Assembly (NCBI GenBank): GCA_018907035.1
Contig: JACCIC010000022.1
Coordinates: 4,230,001 to 4,294,000, forward strand
Reading direction: 5' to 3'
Length of the DNA: 64,000 nt
Source: Sycobia sp. Sy_11
Lineage: Eukaryota; Arthropoda; Insecta; Hymenoptera; Epichrysomallidae
Shown here: piece by piece, positions 46,727 through 63,078 of the stretch
How positions within the stretch are numbered: position 1 is the stretch's first letter
Layout of the letters: each line of letters opens with the position of its first letter
Translations under genes and position numbers: made by a program
The notes under the pieces: model-generated
Told to the model about the DNA's origin: nothing
Databases searched by the model: none
What the model saw: only the letters and a program-made list of their open reading frames with translations

Positions 46727-48388
46727 ATGTCAGACGACGATAATGTATTATTTGTTAGAAAAAGTGGTGAAACCCGTAAGTTTTATTTTTCTTATCTTCA
46801 AGAAATAGGTTATGTTTACAAATGTTTTATTAAAAAAATTATTACAATATTCTGAACAATTTAGAAACTAATGCTATTTTACACATTTATAATACTCTTC
46901 TTTTTTAGCTTGCGAAGATATTTGGGATGATTCCGTTCTTATTAAAGCATATGACAAGGCTATTACTGTAGCAAAGGCAGAAGTTGCTAAACGAATGGGT
47001 TTACTCCCTGAAAATATGCCTGAAGCTTCAAATAAACAAAAAAAGTCTCATTCTCATAAACAACAACAACAACAGAGTCAGAAAACTCAAAGAGTACGTT
47101 TCATTTATTTTTACATATCGTTATACTTAATTTTCATGTTCTGTATCTTCTTTTTTGTTCAAGAAATGGTGTGTTGGTTCACCTTGTCGAGCAGTATATT
47201 CAGAAGATGGTGAACTTTACGAAGCAGTAATAATTAAAATATTTGAAAACTCAGGAACCTGTATGGTGAAATACCTTGGTAATGAATATTTTTTACATAG
47301 TAATGAAATTTCTAAATCTCACAATGATAGACTGAAGGTCACTTATTTTTTAACAATTTGAAAATATATAAAGTTCGACAGCTTCTTTATATAGCTTTTT
47401 TATGTTTATTTTTTTTAAGCTTAAGCTTTCGATAGCTTCTTTATGTTTATTAAGAATAGGTTTTTTTGTAATAATCAAAATCAATCAGTTATAACGAAGA
47501 AATATTTTTAAGAATGCATATAAAATAATAATTAATAATTTATAGGTGAAGTAGTTAAGATTATATACCTTTATAAAAAAATATATTCTATAACAATATA
47601 GAATGATTTTGTATCAATCAATTTATATTAATCCTCATAATGGAGTAACTATACAGAATCGATCATATTTATTCAGGAATATTTTACCAAATAAAACTTA
47701 ATAATTATTAGGATTATTGAAATATAACATTTTCAAGCTTTTAATTCTTTTTCTTATATTATTTAAACTACGATATGAACATTTATTTTACAGGATATAA
47801 CAATAAAGAAAAAGTGGCACTTTCGACCCTCCTTGAATCTGAAGGCTTACAAGCACAAATTGCTCAACAAAAAGAAGCATTAGACCATATTACCAATCCA
47901 ATGGAATTTGAGAGTACTTCAAAACAAAATCAATATTTTGAAAACCCAATGGAATTCGAATCTGACGAAAGTAAATCATGTAACAATATGTTTATGCCTG
48001 GAAGTTGCGATTCTACATTTGGTAATACAATTCCACCAGCACCACCACTGCCACCCCAGTTTATGGCTCAGTTAGTTTTTATAAGATAAAATTACTTTAA
48101 TATACAATCATTAAGTTTTAAGTTATTTATAAAATATTGTCTTTTTTAACATTCTAAAGATTACCTGAAAATGATGCAGATGCTCTCTCAAGCATGTTAA
48201 TGTCTTGGTATATCAGTGGTTTTCATACAGGTAAAATATTATCATTCTTAATAACCTATTTAAAATTTAAATATCTAATAGAAAAGGTATTTAATGAACT
48301 TGTACGAATAATTATTATTGCAGGGTATTATCATGGTTTAAAGCAAGAGCGAATTAATCAAGAAAAACGGAGAAAAGGACATATATAA
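46727..48388 (+). CDS. Smn: Survival motor neuron protein (SMN)
   Basis: Exons 46727-46775, 46909-47093, 47164-47278, 47794-48070, 48160-48230 and 48324-48388 (stop TAA 48386-48388) give 253 aa with every intron GT-AG and in phase. SMN is the core of the SMN-Gemin complex that loads Sm proteins onto snRNAs in the cytoplasm. Residues about 17-35 (PCEDIWDDSVLIKAYDKAI) are the Gemin2-binding helix, and 79-130 form the Tudor domain that binds symmetric dimethyl-arginine (WCVGSPCRAVYSEDGELYEA, then YLGYNNKEKVALSTLL). A PPAPPLPP stretch lies at 197-204, and 218-238 is the YG-box oligomerisation motif (LSSMLMSWYISGFHTGYYHG). NPMEFES occurs twice, at 151-157 and 167-173. The exon 3 donor was placed at 47278 because it alone restores the Tudor sequence. 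Confidence 0.96.
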
Positions 48389-48392
48389 TAAA
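48387..48392 (+). terminator. Smn polyadenylation signal overlapping the stop codon
   Basis: AATAAA at 48387-48392 shares two bases with the Smn TAA stop. A cleavage site 10-30 nt downstream would give an unusually short 3' UTR. Confidence 0.5.
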
Positions 48393-48402
48393 TTGTTAAT
48401 AG

Positions 48403-48408
48403 TTTATT
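48403..48408 (-). terminator. KATNAL2 polyadenylation signal candidate
   Basis: AATAAA on the minus strand, 76 nt past the KATNAL2 stop codon. Cleavage downstream would run into the Smn last exon. Confidence 0.5.
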
Positions 48409-48483
48409 ATTTATAAATTAAAGTCGATATTTTATATAAAATATATTATTAATCTCTTTTTACAAAACAAATTATTTTCTAAA

Positions 48484-52024
<3,541 letters not shown>

Positions 52025-52159
52025 TATATTAACTAAAAGAATATGAAATTTAATTCAACACATATCTAGTTTTTGAAATCACATAAAATACTGTTTCTTG
52101 CTAGGCTTTAAGTTATATTTTCATCCTTTAAAATAGTTTTGACAGGTTGAGTGATTCCA

Positions 52160-52173
52160 GTTACCATGGTAAC
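52160..52173 (-). promoter_or_regulatory. Perfect palindromic X-box (RFX-type site)
   Basis: GTTACCATGGTAAC matches the RFX consensus GTNRCC(N0-3)RGYAAC exactly and is symmetric on both strands. It lies 136 bp upstream of the KATNAL2 ATG, within the distance typical of X-boxes in ciliary gene promoters. Confidence 0.65.
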
Positions 52174-54500
52174 CGTTACTCTAATTATCTGTCTTTTTAT
52201 TCATTATTATTCTCACGGAATATATTTAAAAAACAATAATTAAAACGCTACTCCAAAGAAATTTGAATGATAAATAGAATAAGAGGTATAAAAACAGTAT
52301 TATTTAGAGTAAGGAGGATTGAATCGCTTGACAATGGTTATTTTTTATTAATTAAGTTAATAACAAGTACATATATTAAGTAGTAAAATGGGATATATGG
52401 TGTAAATATTTTTTTCCTGATTTAATGCGTTAGAATAACCGTAACACCATTAGTTATGCACACACACGCATGCACGCACACACAGATAAAGCAACATATA
52501 GTTATATTCTTAAACGTTTTATTTTCAAAAGAAGTTTCAACTTTCTCTTCCTATTTTAAATTAAAATTTTTTAATAATACCTCAATGCTATTACTTTTAT
52601 ATTACGCGCAGCATGTTTTTTATTGTCCATGATTTAGATCGAAGAATTTTAATAATTCTGAAATTTTTAATATTCCATTATGCACGCATAGGAAGTCAAT
52701 AAGCCATAAAATGACGCGTGCTCCTTTCAATACTCTACTGTGAACGCAGTTTCCTTGACAATGAGCCGGCATATTGGATAAGCACTCGAACGTATTTCTA
52801 AGATGAGACGACTGAAATGTACGCTGTGTCAGTTTTCTGACAATAATTTTAGTTTTCTATATGTTCAATGTATAAAGTATTTGACTAAAATATATATTTT
52901 TATGTACGTGTGTCTAAAGCGTAATTGTAATTTTTTAATCACCTCTTTCGAAAATTGTATTAGCTTTATAATTGAAATAGTCTTGAAAGAGTATTGAAAT
53001 TATTTATACCTACATTCTTGAAGGATGTAAAATATATTATGTAAGTTCCCAATTGATGATTAACTTCAAATATCTTGTTATTACTTATGTGCATTTGACC
53101 TTCTCTAAAAAAAAACGTCAATCTGATTAATATATTACCAATATGCAAAGCATGATTATTATTTAATAAAAATATTTAAGAAAAATTACGCTTTGCAGAT
53201 ATATTAATCTATTCTATTTAAAAAATATATTTGCCTTATATTAAGGGAAAAACCTTTTTTGTTTTTTAAGCAAATAGTTTCGTAATACAATATCTCAGGT
53301 TGGATTTTGCAAAGTTCATTAAATTTTTTAGGATTTAAAGAAAGCGTAATTTCTATTTCTATTTTTATTTATAAATCTTATATTATTAAGTATTAGGTCA
53401 CTCAAACTGTATTATATATTCTTTAAGAACTGAATAGTCAAAAATATTTCAAAACTACAATATCTCGATGCATTAATGACTATTTAATAATCATAATCTA
53501 TTAGAATAAAGGTTGTTTGCAAATTGCAATATTTTATATAAAATTGTTATAGACTATCATAAACATAAGAAAAATAATTTTAATTTAATTAAAATATCTC
53601 GTCTTTATACCTTTAAAATTATAATAACACTTGAAGTTAAGTATCATAAAAATTAACATGTCTTTTACTTTATTACTAAAATTTCAAAAATAAATATTGT
53701 AGTTTTGTTACAATATTCAAATGAAACTATAGAAACACCGGTCATGAGTGTTAATCGACATATTTTTAAGATAATGAAGTACAAGATAACTACTATGGAT
53801 ATTTTTTAATTATTCAAATAACTTTAGAAAGCAGGTGAAGCTGTCAAACTTGAACTCGTTAGCTTTTTTATATTCTTATTAACTACCTTTAATTTGAAAT
53901 TGAATTGTTGGATGAAGAAGTTCGAGATATTAATATAGGCAATTGATCTGCTTCCGAGATTGCGAAGAGTTTTGGTTCTTTCTCATTATCAGGTAGGCAT
54001 TTGTCAGTGTTTTCTTTCATCATAAATGACATTAAATTATTAATTATCACTATAATTAAAATGAAATTTTAAAATGTTAATGTTGCTACCGCTTTTAAAG
54101 AACTCATTTACAAAGTTAATGTAGAAATAAAACATTTGATATGTAAATAAATGAAATAAATTATAATAATCCAAATTTGTATTTCTGATTAATTTATTTT
54201 ATTGCTGAATATTTATTTAATAAATGTATTAATATCACTAAAATAAACTGTAAAAAAATATAGCTATTAAAGATTCAACGGTAAATCAACATATTTTTGA
54301 CATTATTGTTTATAATTCTATGTTCATTTTAAAAATAATTCTACTGAAATAAAAATTAGAAATATCTTTTTTTATTGATTTTTTTTGGATTAAAAAATTC
54401 GATTCGTTAGAAGATCATTTTAATAATCGAATTATTTAAAAAATTATTTATGACATATATAAGTGTCGTTATAATTATTTTGTTTATTTATTTTACTTCT
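52174..54500. other. AT-rich gene-free stretch upstream of KATNAL2
   Basis: AT-rich intergenic DNA with a short CA-rich patch near 52457-52482. No gene recognised. Confidence 0.5.
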
Positions 54501-56559
54501 TATTGGATATTCGAATTGTTTTTTTTTATACAGAAGTTTTTCACAGATAATCATATGTTTTTATCGAAGTAAAAAAATTGCAAGATGCCATCTGCTGCTG
54601 TCAATGCTTTTTTTGTAAGTCATTGTGCATTTTCCTGACATAAAATTATTGGTCATATTGCATGCGAGCATCTCAGTCATGTACTTGCCAGAGATATTTG
54701 ATTTCTTTTCATAGTTAAAAAATTTATTACGCATTTATGAAATGTTCTAGAATACGCATTCTGATAATATATTGCTGTTCATTTTCATGCTGCACTATCA
54801 ACTGAATAGCTGTTGGCTGACGCCTAGAAATTGGAAACAAGAAAATACAATAAATAAGCTTATTACTACACTACTGCCGTTCATTTTCATCGATTCATAT
54901 AATCATCCCACTCGAAAAACTATGATACTTTATCGTTTCCTTTTTCGAGTCTTTTAGTGTAATAATATAATTATATTTAGTATAATAATAATATCTTATA
55001 TATTATAATAATATAATATAATAATCTATGCTCTCAGTCCAATAAGTCTTTATTTATAATCATCCCCACAGAATATAAAATGTACCAATTAAAAAATAAA
55101 AATTATATTAAAAAACATAATAAAAAATTTTATTTGATATTAATTCTATTAAAAAATTATAATCAAAAATGTAAAAAATAAATATAAATGAATTATTTTG
55201 ATAAAAAAACTTTCCTCGGAAACACTAAAATGGTTTTAAGCCTACAAAGCATTACTGTATTGATGAAAATCATATGGCAAAATATAACGGGTTTTTCAAT
55301 ATTTATAAAAGTTTTTAAATTAAATTATGTTTCATTGGAATAACCAAAAGTGACAAAATTTTTTCTATTTAGCCCCTTTTCAACACGCTAGAATATGAGT
55401 TGTCTAGATTAGTATTATAAATATTATATAATTTTAAAACTATCTATTGAAAAAAAAAGTGAATATTTCTGAGTCCCAATATTTATCTCTTTAATCAGTA
55501 TTCAAAATTCACTAACATTAATTTGGGAATACTGCATTTGTATTATCAAAATTCTAAATTGTAAGCTTCAGAGAAATAAGATCGAATTGGAAACTAATCG
55601 AGCCCGCGACGAATAATCAAATAGAGAACTATTTATTGTCTAATTGTGTATCTGATCGCATTTCTGCAAACTGTGTGGGATTGAGACGATACAGTCGAAG
55701 AGAAACTTTCTAAGAAATGTACAGAAACTGTCGTTTACCATATCGATAGTAGTTATCTGATCGTTAATCTTCTTACACATGCCACACAGGTGTGTAATAT
55801 GTAAGAAGCCATATGTCAACCTGAAGGAAGTACGCATCTCATTCACTGGGACATGGCCAGGACGCGTACGCACGCGTATTCAACTGATTTGGTTTTTTGA
55901 GAACCATAAAAAATGACGTTCATCCAAATGAAATATATTTTGCAGGCAGAGCCTTCGGATTTATCTAAAAAAGTTTTTCGAAACACTATCTACTGCACAT
56001 CCTGCAAACTTTCGGAGTTTGGCAAGAGTCCCAGTCATAAGCCAAACAGAATGTGTAACAGCTGTACCTGCCTTGCACTTACACGACGTGGTTCAATTTC
56101 TCGTTACGTGACCGAAAGGTCATGTGAAAACCAGGCAGGTCCTTCCGTCGTATTTCATCTCCTCGATCTACTCAACGGAAGATTTATGTTTATTATATTG
56201 ATATTTATATTTATATTTATGAAGATCTGATTTTTATCCTAGATATTGAATTTTTTATGAAAACTTTTTATGAAAACTTTAGCTTTTGACAAATACAAGA
56301 TAAAATCATAAGTAATATGTGAAGTTTAATGAGCAACTCTAAGAGCAAAGTAAAATTAAATATTCTTATATTACTTATAACATATAATAAATGACGATCA
56401 GGAAGAACTGAAATTACCATCTGGAATAACAATGCACTAAGGTCATATCAGCCTTTTGACTTTGCAGAGGATCATTACAAGCAGCTGGGGACTTAAACCA
56501 TCGACTTAAACCATATATACATAAAGCTCTTCTTAGGCCTCGATTTACGTATACAGCGC
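54501..56559. other. Gene-free stretch
   Basis: Mostly AT-rich. A more balanced segment at about 55600-56230 has open frames of 77 codons (minus) and 105 codons (plus, 55913-56230); neither shows a domain I recognise. Confidence 0.45.
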
Positions 56560-56799
56560 CGGCATAGTTGCCGAGACTGGAATTGCGTACTGCGGAGAAA
56601 ATTGGAAGCGCTCAGGAGCCTTGTGTTGATAAGCGTAATCGGGGCTATAATCCGATCGGAGTGTAATCCGATAAATCTTTTATGGTCATGGGACTGTTAC
56701 TAAGAATTCAAATCAATGTGTGCTGAGAAGGATAATGCAGTCAAAAACGACTGTCAAAGAACCTGTATAATAAGGAAATCTTAAAGATGCACATTTTAA

Positions 56800-57235
56800 T
56801 TCGTGTGTTTAGAGAGAGACACGGGGGCTTGTATCTACAGAAAGAACGTCGATATGGCAATATCAATTTATTTAGGATCACATACCATTTTACAGTCACG
56901 AAATTCATGACTATTTTTTTGGCTACTTAGGAAACCGAAGGGCTAAAAATAACTAGTAATATTTATATCTACTCAGATAGTCAGAGAGCTTTTCTGGTCC
57001 TTGACAATCTTACAAGCTCCTCCCGGCTAGTTTGGAAATGCTTTAACGCACTTAACCATCTAGCAACTTGACGTAAATCTGTCACATTGATTTGGATCTC
57101 CAGTCTTAGAAGTATTTGGGGTAGTGCGTGAGCGAATCGACTAACTGAGCTAGAAACAAAAGAATTATTCATTGAATTCGAACCCGAGTTCGGTATCCCA
57201 AGCTGTGCCACATAATTACAGTATTTGATAAATGT
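56800..57235 (+). pseudogene. LINE RNase H domain relic
   Basis: On the plus strand the reading gives ACIYRKNVDMAISIYLG, then IYSDSQRAFLVLDNLTSSSR, then LVWKCFNALNHLAT, a stop, then VTLIWISSLRSIWG and NRLTELETKELF. This matches the RNase H domain of LINEs (SDSQAAL, SRLVxECxxALNxLA, VTLxWVPGHxGIxGNExAD), with the catalytic Asp of SDSQ kept but the GHSG and GNE motifs corrupted. Sequence from about 56580 (LRSLVLISVIGAI) and to about 57600 may be further relic of the same element. Whether it belonged to the same family as the LINE at 8-12 kb is unknown. Confidence 0.65.
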
Positions 57236-58288
57236 CTGTTATCAGAACATCAGATAATACAGAATGCGCATAATATCTACCGTTAAGCCTAAGACTCTTA
57301 TGATTGCGTAAGTAAACATCAAAAGCGCAGAAAATCTAATCAAACTAAATAGAAATGGACAGTGACTAATTACTGAGATCTTAATTATTTGCTGTAACCT
57401 GCGGTACCACCTGAATAACATGAACGTTGAAAAATCCATTCCACGGTCTTTGAGAATACCCTCTGTTAGAATGTAGGAAAGTTTCTCTTTCAGAGAGTAC
57501 CTTTATAGATTAAAAAGATATCCAATACACGAGTTAGCCAGAGATTCTAACCATATGGGCTAGACTTTGGGAGCATGGTGAGCTCTGCTTCTCTACTAAG
57601 GGAATGCAATGAGACTATCCAAGAGTTGGGAGCAATTTTTAGTTTTTCCAACCTGTCAATATATATAGATTTTTCTTACTTTGCGTTTTTGATTTCAAAA
57701 AGATAAAATTTGTCATATATTTATATGCAATACAAAAATATTATATTATACTTAATCAGCATAAAATGAGCTATAACAATTACCATACATAACACAAGTA
57801 ACAAGTAAGTCTTCGTATTGCTAAGTAGTTTCATACTCATACTGAATATTTCTAAGTTTTAAATTTAACTATCATCTCCATGTGAACCAATTATTTTGAG
57901 TTTCTTTTTATATTCTATCATTATGTACACGATTACTACTGTAAAAATTAAAAATTGCTCCGATATGCTTCATAGAATTATATTAATTATTTAAAACAAT
58001 ATTAACACAAAAATGGGACTACTATGGTCTTACTGATTCGGTACTGACCCATTCTCCATCGAATCTATTTTGAGATACAATGAAGCAGAATTTCAATCTC
58101 AAATTAAACGGGATAATGTTCGAAGGTAATGTGTACCGTTTCACATTCACTCTCTAAAGCTTATCATCAATGACATAGCAAAAGCATCCCTGGAAACCAA
58201 TAAGCTTTTCAATATGGTTATAAAAAGATTTAACTTTAAGACATTAAGTTACACTAGCTAAAAGAGTAGATTAGAGGGTTTGAATAGT
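57236..58288. other. Possible LINE 3' debris and gene-free DNA
   Basis: The first part (to about 57620) is less AT-rich and could be the decayed 3' end of the RNase H-bearing element. Beyond it nothing is recognised. Confidence 0.35.
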
Positions 58289-58544
58289 TTAGTCCTTGAA
58301 GATGAACCGGAACTGTTCGAAACGTTGGACATTAAAAGTGAATTTAAATTTAAGATGGTGGAAACAGTCAGGTTGTCCTTTAATAACATAGAATATATAT
58401 TATTATATTTTTAAGCAGTAATTTTTATTTAAGCTTTTATGGAGCTGATTAGAAGCAAAGACAGCCTGACTGTTATTAGATTAGTCTAGTATATAATATT
58501 TTATAAAGACTGTAAGACCAATAAAACTATTTATTAATTAATGA
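58289..58544 (+). repeat. Dispersed repeat family A, copy 3
   Basis: It opens TTTAGTCCTTGAAGATGAAC and carries GTTCGAAACGTTGGAC, AACAGTCAGGTTGTCC, GACAGCCTGACTGTT and ACTGTAAGACCAATAAAAC, ending in TATTTATTAATTA. It is the shortest copy (about 256 bp). The internal inverted repeat is complementary over 15 positions with one G-U-type pair. Confidence 0.85.
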
Positions 58545-59655
58545 ATCTTCAGTTTTATTACATTAAATTTCTTATATTCTGTAATTATTTGGTATAAAAT
58601 TTTAGTTAAATAGTATTAATCCAATAAAAAAATTGATACAAATAAGTGATTTAAATATATGTTTGAGCTTAATCTTTTGCAAAAATTTTTAAGAGTTTCC
58701 GTCAAACTCATCCTTTCATGAAATTATTGATGATGCTAAAGAAGTTACTATTAAAGTTATTAAAGGCTAATTTTGAATCAATAACACAATAGCGTGTTAA
58801 AAGTAAAAAATAAATTCACATGAAGAACGATACGAATGCTCCAAAAAATCTATAAGAAAAATTTGAAATAGATTTTTTTATTTTCTACTTAATCAAGCAC
58901 GAAATAAATTAGAAATAAGGTTGGAACAAATTAATGGCTTTAATAAGTATTTTCATTTTTTATATACACAGACGACTTAAATGATATATTGAATATAACG
59001 CTGTTAAAACACTAAGAATTTAGAATATATTTTAACTAACGATGATTCTATTAACTTAAATCGGATGGGACTAGCAAATGTAATTTTAGCAGTATCTGTA
59101 ATTTCGGATATCAAAGAAAGCATTAGCAATGTATAACATAACAAAACTAAAATTTGTGCCAAATCTTTTATGCCTTTAAAAATATTACTAAAGATACTGC
59201 TAAGTTAAGCAAGTTAGAAACGAAGTATATAATATAAGTTAAAATTATTTAATAACTTTTTAAGTTCATATAGCACACAAAATTGTCTTCTTTTAATTTA
59301 AATGTAGTTAGAATTATATTGTGTTATTATCATAAGAATAAAAATATAATTATGAAAGGTTCTGAATATCAAAGTAAAAGTATCGAACCATACAAAAGCG
59401 AAAAATAATTTATTGTTATTTTCTTCATTTACAATTTCAGATGATTTCCCTATAATCCAATGAGGATAGATATAGATTTTTTGCGCGGCTGGCTCTCAAC
59501 TGGCGTTAGTACATTCATTGCTTATATTGCAATTATTCTAACTATCTTTTAAACTTGATTATTAATATTCCTTTACGCTACATCTTTAGTCGTAATTTTA
59601 TAATTTTATTAAGTAATAAAAGAAATCACGCATCTTATATCAAGTGGATAACAAA
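58545..59655. other. AT-rich gene-free stretch
   Basis: Nothing recognised on either strand. Confidence 0.55.
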
Positions 59656-59926
59656 TTCGAAAGGGATGACAATCCGCCCCATCGCCCGGGGCGCCGTAGA
59701 CGCCGTAGCGGGCCCTGGCCACTGGCGTTCGACCACCCATCGCCCGATTTCGGAGGTCTACAAGAGAGCCCACCCATCCGCCTCCCGTGCGCGCGTTCGA
59801 TCGACCCGCGCGCGCAGATGCCGCGCACACGCATCACGAGCCCGCTGGCGAAAGGGTCGCGCTCCACAATACCGCCGCCGCTGCAGCGCGTCAGTAGCGC
59901 GCGCGTCGCAGCTTCGGAGAGGAGGA

Positions 59927-59959
<33 letters not shown>

Positions 59960-60530
59960 CCTCGTATACAAAGCGCATCGTTGTAAAATAAGTTGCGGAA
60001 TCTCGCGGCGGCCGCCGGCTCCCCGAACCGACACCTGCAGTCCCCGTCCCTTCCTGGGTCGTGCGTCGGCGCGCTCCCGGCCCCGTTTCGCGCGTGTCCT
60101 CTATTTGGATTTCACGTGCCGTCGGGAGATTTTTTTCTCTCTATTTTCCTTTGATCTATCTTTTTTTTTTTATTAGTGGTCGAAAAGTGAAGAACGAGGG
60201 AGGATAGCGCTGTCGCAGAAGGGAAGGGGGGAGAGGAAGAGAAGGCGCGGCACTGCGCCGACTGGGTGGGGGGTGAGCGCCAGGAAAGCGCACCGCCGGC
60301 GCCCCGTATAAAGGTCTCGAGGAACCCACTGCTCCAAGGTATCTACACACGCCGAGCATCTTTACGCAGTCCATGTACATATAATGCACGCATCGCGTCA
60401 GCTGTAGCGCGCGCGCACGCATCCACCAACCTTCCCCCGCCCGTCATCCCGCCCGTCGCTCTGCACCAGCACGCCTCGAGCGCCGTTACAGACAATATTA
60501 TTTGCGTGGCATTGCAGCGATTAATTGCTT
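59656..60530. promoter_or_regulatory. GC-rich CpG island with candidate core promoter
   Basis: The most sharply bounded GC-rich block in the window, following AT-rich DNA at about 59655. It contains an (AGC)n tract and, at 60307-60313, a TATAAAG box on the plus strand flanked by GC-rich sequence. Frames through it (for example 59555-59991 plus) are Arg/Ala/Ser-rich with no domain. It could be the 5' end of a gene extending beyond the right edge of the window. Confidence 0.4.
59928..59958. repeat. (AGC)n trinucleotide repeat
   Basis: About ten uninterrupted AGC units. Depending on frame it would encode Ser, Ala or Gln runs. Confidence 0.95.
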
Positions 60531-60532
60531 AC

Positions 60533-60534
<2 letters not shown>

Positions 60535-60595
<61 letters not shown>
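60535..60595. repeat. (TA)n microsatellite
   Basis: Long uninterrupted TA tract at the right edge of the GC-rich block. Confidence 0.97.
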
Positions 60596-60596
<1 letters not shown>

Positions 60597-60703
60597 CAAG
60601 TGATATACGTGTAGTGATCGAAAGATTTGTTAAAGGGAGATGGGACGGGGGCAAGGATGGGGGGGGGGGTAAAAACATCGCGCAACATTTTATCGCCTGA
60701 AGT

Positions 60704-60736
<33 letters not shown>
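60704..60736. repeat. (CA)n microsatellite
   Basis: Uninterrupted CA tract. Confidence 0.96.
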
Positions 60737-60737
<1 letters not shown>

Positions 60738-60903
60738 AATATACTGTACGAGAGATGCCGATGCACACGAATGAATGGCTTGATTTTTTCACTTTCGTTC
60801 CGCCGCACTTCGTGTCGCTATCGCGCGTGCTTCAGTTATACGGATGATAGCGCGTTCATTCTTTCGCTTTTATCCATCCTATATACATTTATATCGACAC
60901 CTG

Positions 60904-60905
<2 letters not shown>

Positions 60906-60940
<35 letters not shown>
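60906..60940. repeat. (TA)n microsatellite
   Basis: Uninterrupted TA tract. Confidence 0.96.
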
Positions 60941-60941
<1 letters not shown>

Positions 60942-61063
60942 CTTAGCAGGAGTATCATTACAAATTTTCGTAGAGGCAGAATAGTCACAGCTATTATAAC
61001 TTTTTAATCTTCTTTATTTATTTATTTATGTTTTATTTAACTTATTCATATATTGATGTATCT

Positions 61064-61065
<2 letters not shown>

Positions 61066-61115
<50 letters not shown>
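61066..61115. repeat. (TA)n microsatellite
   Basis: Uninterrupted TA tract; third TA array in 600 bp. Confidence 0.96.
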
Positions 61116-61118
<3 letters not shown>

Positions 61119-61868
61119 TACCTTATGTAAACATTGTTTAAGAGCATCTCGCTTAAAATTACGCACATTATGAAATTTACATATTCCTTTTAATAAATTA
61201 CAATATGTGTTTAATAAATTCAACTATGCCTAGCAATAAACGAATTCAATTAGTACTTAAAATTTATCTCGCAATTAAATATCCAAAATACTGATATCAT
61301 TTTAAACCATCTTGAATAAGCGACGTTGGTTTCAAATATTTTTTTTGACCGTGAGAGTATGAAAAAAAGCATTCGTATCTAGACGATAAAGCACGAATTC
61401 TTATTGATAATTGAACTAATAATTTCTGTATAAATAGATCATGTATGTCGTATTTCGTTTTAATAAAATTGGTGTTTTTCAATTGCAATATTTTGCTTAG
61501 CTAACTTTGATCCTTTGCGTTGATTTTAATTAAATATATGTTGGAGAATTAATTCTGACCGTATAATAAAAATAAAATTCTGTTGACACCTTTTTCTGGA
61601 ATTGGAAGTCTGAATTTCCGAAGTTGGCGGTGAGCCGAGTCCCGATGAGCCAGACTATTCATGTAGTAGTAATCAAGTCCCTGTTACTCAGACTTGGACT
61701 GTAGACGATTCCAACTGAAAATGGCAAGTGGCATTTTATAATACGGGTTAAATATTCGGTAAGAATCGTCTTCATTCAAAATCAGCCTTAGAATGTCACA
61801 AACAGCCGGAGTTGGGATCGCATTATTTCAGCATTCTAATTGAATATCGTATTATTCTCGAGTGTATG

Positions 61869-61939
<71 letters not shown>

Positions 61940-63078
61940 AAGCCGAGGCGAATGTATGCACGTGCTTCCGCTGACGCGTAAAATGCTTGGCATATAAATT
62001 GTACGAACGAAGTTTGGATATTCTTGCTTTTGTTTTTGAAAGCAACTCGCAATGTTTAATTTTCTTCTCGCATTATCATTCTCAGTAATTAGCTATACTT
62101 GCCAGAAGAAATAAATTTCAATAAAGTATGTGCGCAATTTCATGAATGTTTTTAATAGAATTTCTCATTTACAAATGAAAAACATATTATGATAGAAATT
62201 TGAATGTACAAAGTTTTTAAAGTTTATTTCCCTACTTTAATATACTGATTTCTCTGTCGCTACATGTGACTTCATTTTTATATGTTTTATAAATAATTAC
62301 TCTTCAAAAATGTTTAGAATTAATAAGGTTTATACGCAGATACAAAAAAAAACCTCGCTTGAATGTTCAATATTACTCATATTGGATATGCAATATTAAA
62401 AGCAAATTAAATTATATTAGTGTATTTGTTTAATATATTATTTCATTAAATTTTATGTAGAAACATAAATAAAATTTTGATTAAGCATAATTTTGCGTTT
62501 GTACACCAAATGATCTTCATGGCTTGAAATTACGCAATTCTCGCGCGTGTATGGCGTAGTTTTCGATTGGTTTTGAACAACGAGATAAAACAGTAGGTCA
62601 GAACTAAATTAACTTAGAATTCTCTTGTAAAGAAATAGTTTAAATACACAGGTACTTTCAGAAAATTATGATAAAACCAATTCATTCTTGTATGTTTGTT
62701 TATGACTGAAATAAAGTACGAAAAAGTAAAATCTTTAGACTATGCACTGGACGATATAATTCCAAAAACAATGTTAACTTTTAAGTCTTGTACTTCAAAA
62801 ATTCTTCTGCATTCTCGAAAAACTCGAACTCTCTGACAACACCCCATGAATACAATTCTCGCATTAATACAAATCCACAGCCTACTATATACAAGCTCAT
62901 AAACCCTTTATTTTAATTTCTGAGCCTACGAAAAACAAGTTCAAAAATCTCAAGAAGGCAATTGGTAATAGAACAAATTTTCAATGACTTAAACTTAAAT
63001 TTAGCATTTTTAAGAAATATGTAAATGATGAGCAGTTATTTTCCACGAATTGCTTGTTGCATTTGTGGTCTTGTTTTA
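61116..63078. other. Gene-free stretch
   Basis: AT-rich apart from a more balanced segment at about 61590-61830, for which I see no homology. No gene recognised. Confidence 0.5.
61863..61935. repeat. (GTAT)n(AT)n microsatellite
   Basis: Short GTAT start followed by a long TA tract. Confidence 0.97.

Noticed and set aside
47279..47337. Longer Smn exon 3 ending at an AAG|GTCACT donor at 47337
   Set aside because: That donor is out of phase with exon 4 and would destroy the end of the Tudor domain; the donor at 47278 restores YLGYNNKEK.
55913..56230. 105-codon plus-strand open frame with several Cys residues
   Set aside because: The Cys spacing does not form a recognisable zinc motif and the C-terminus is an artefactual Ile-Phe run; nothing supports it as a gene.
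56981..57211. 76-codon minus-strand open frame
   Set aside because: It is the antisense of the LINE RNase H relic on the plus strand.
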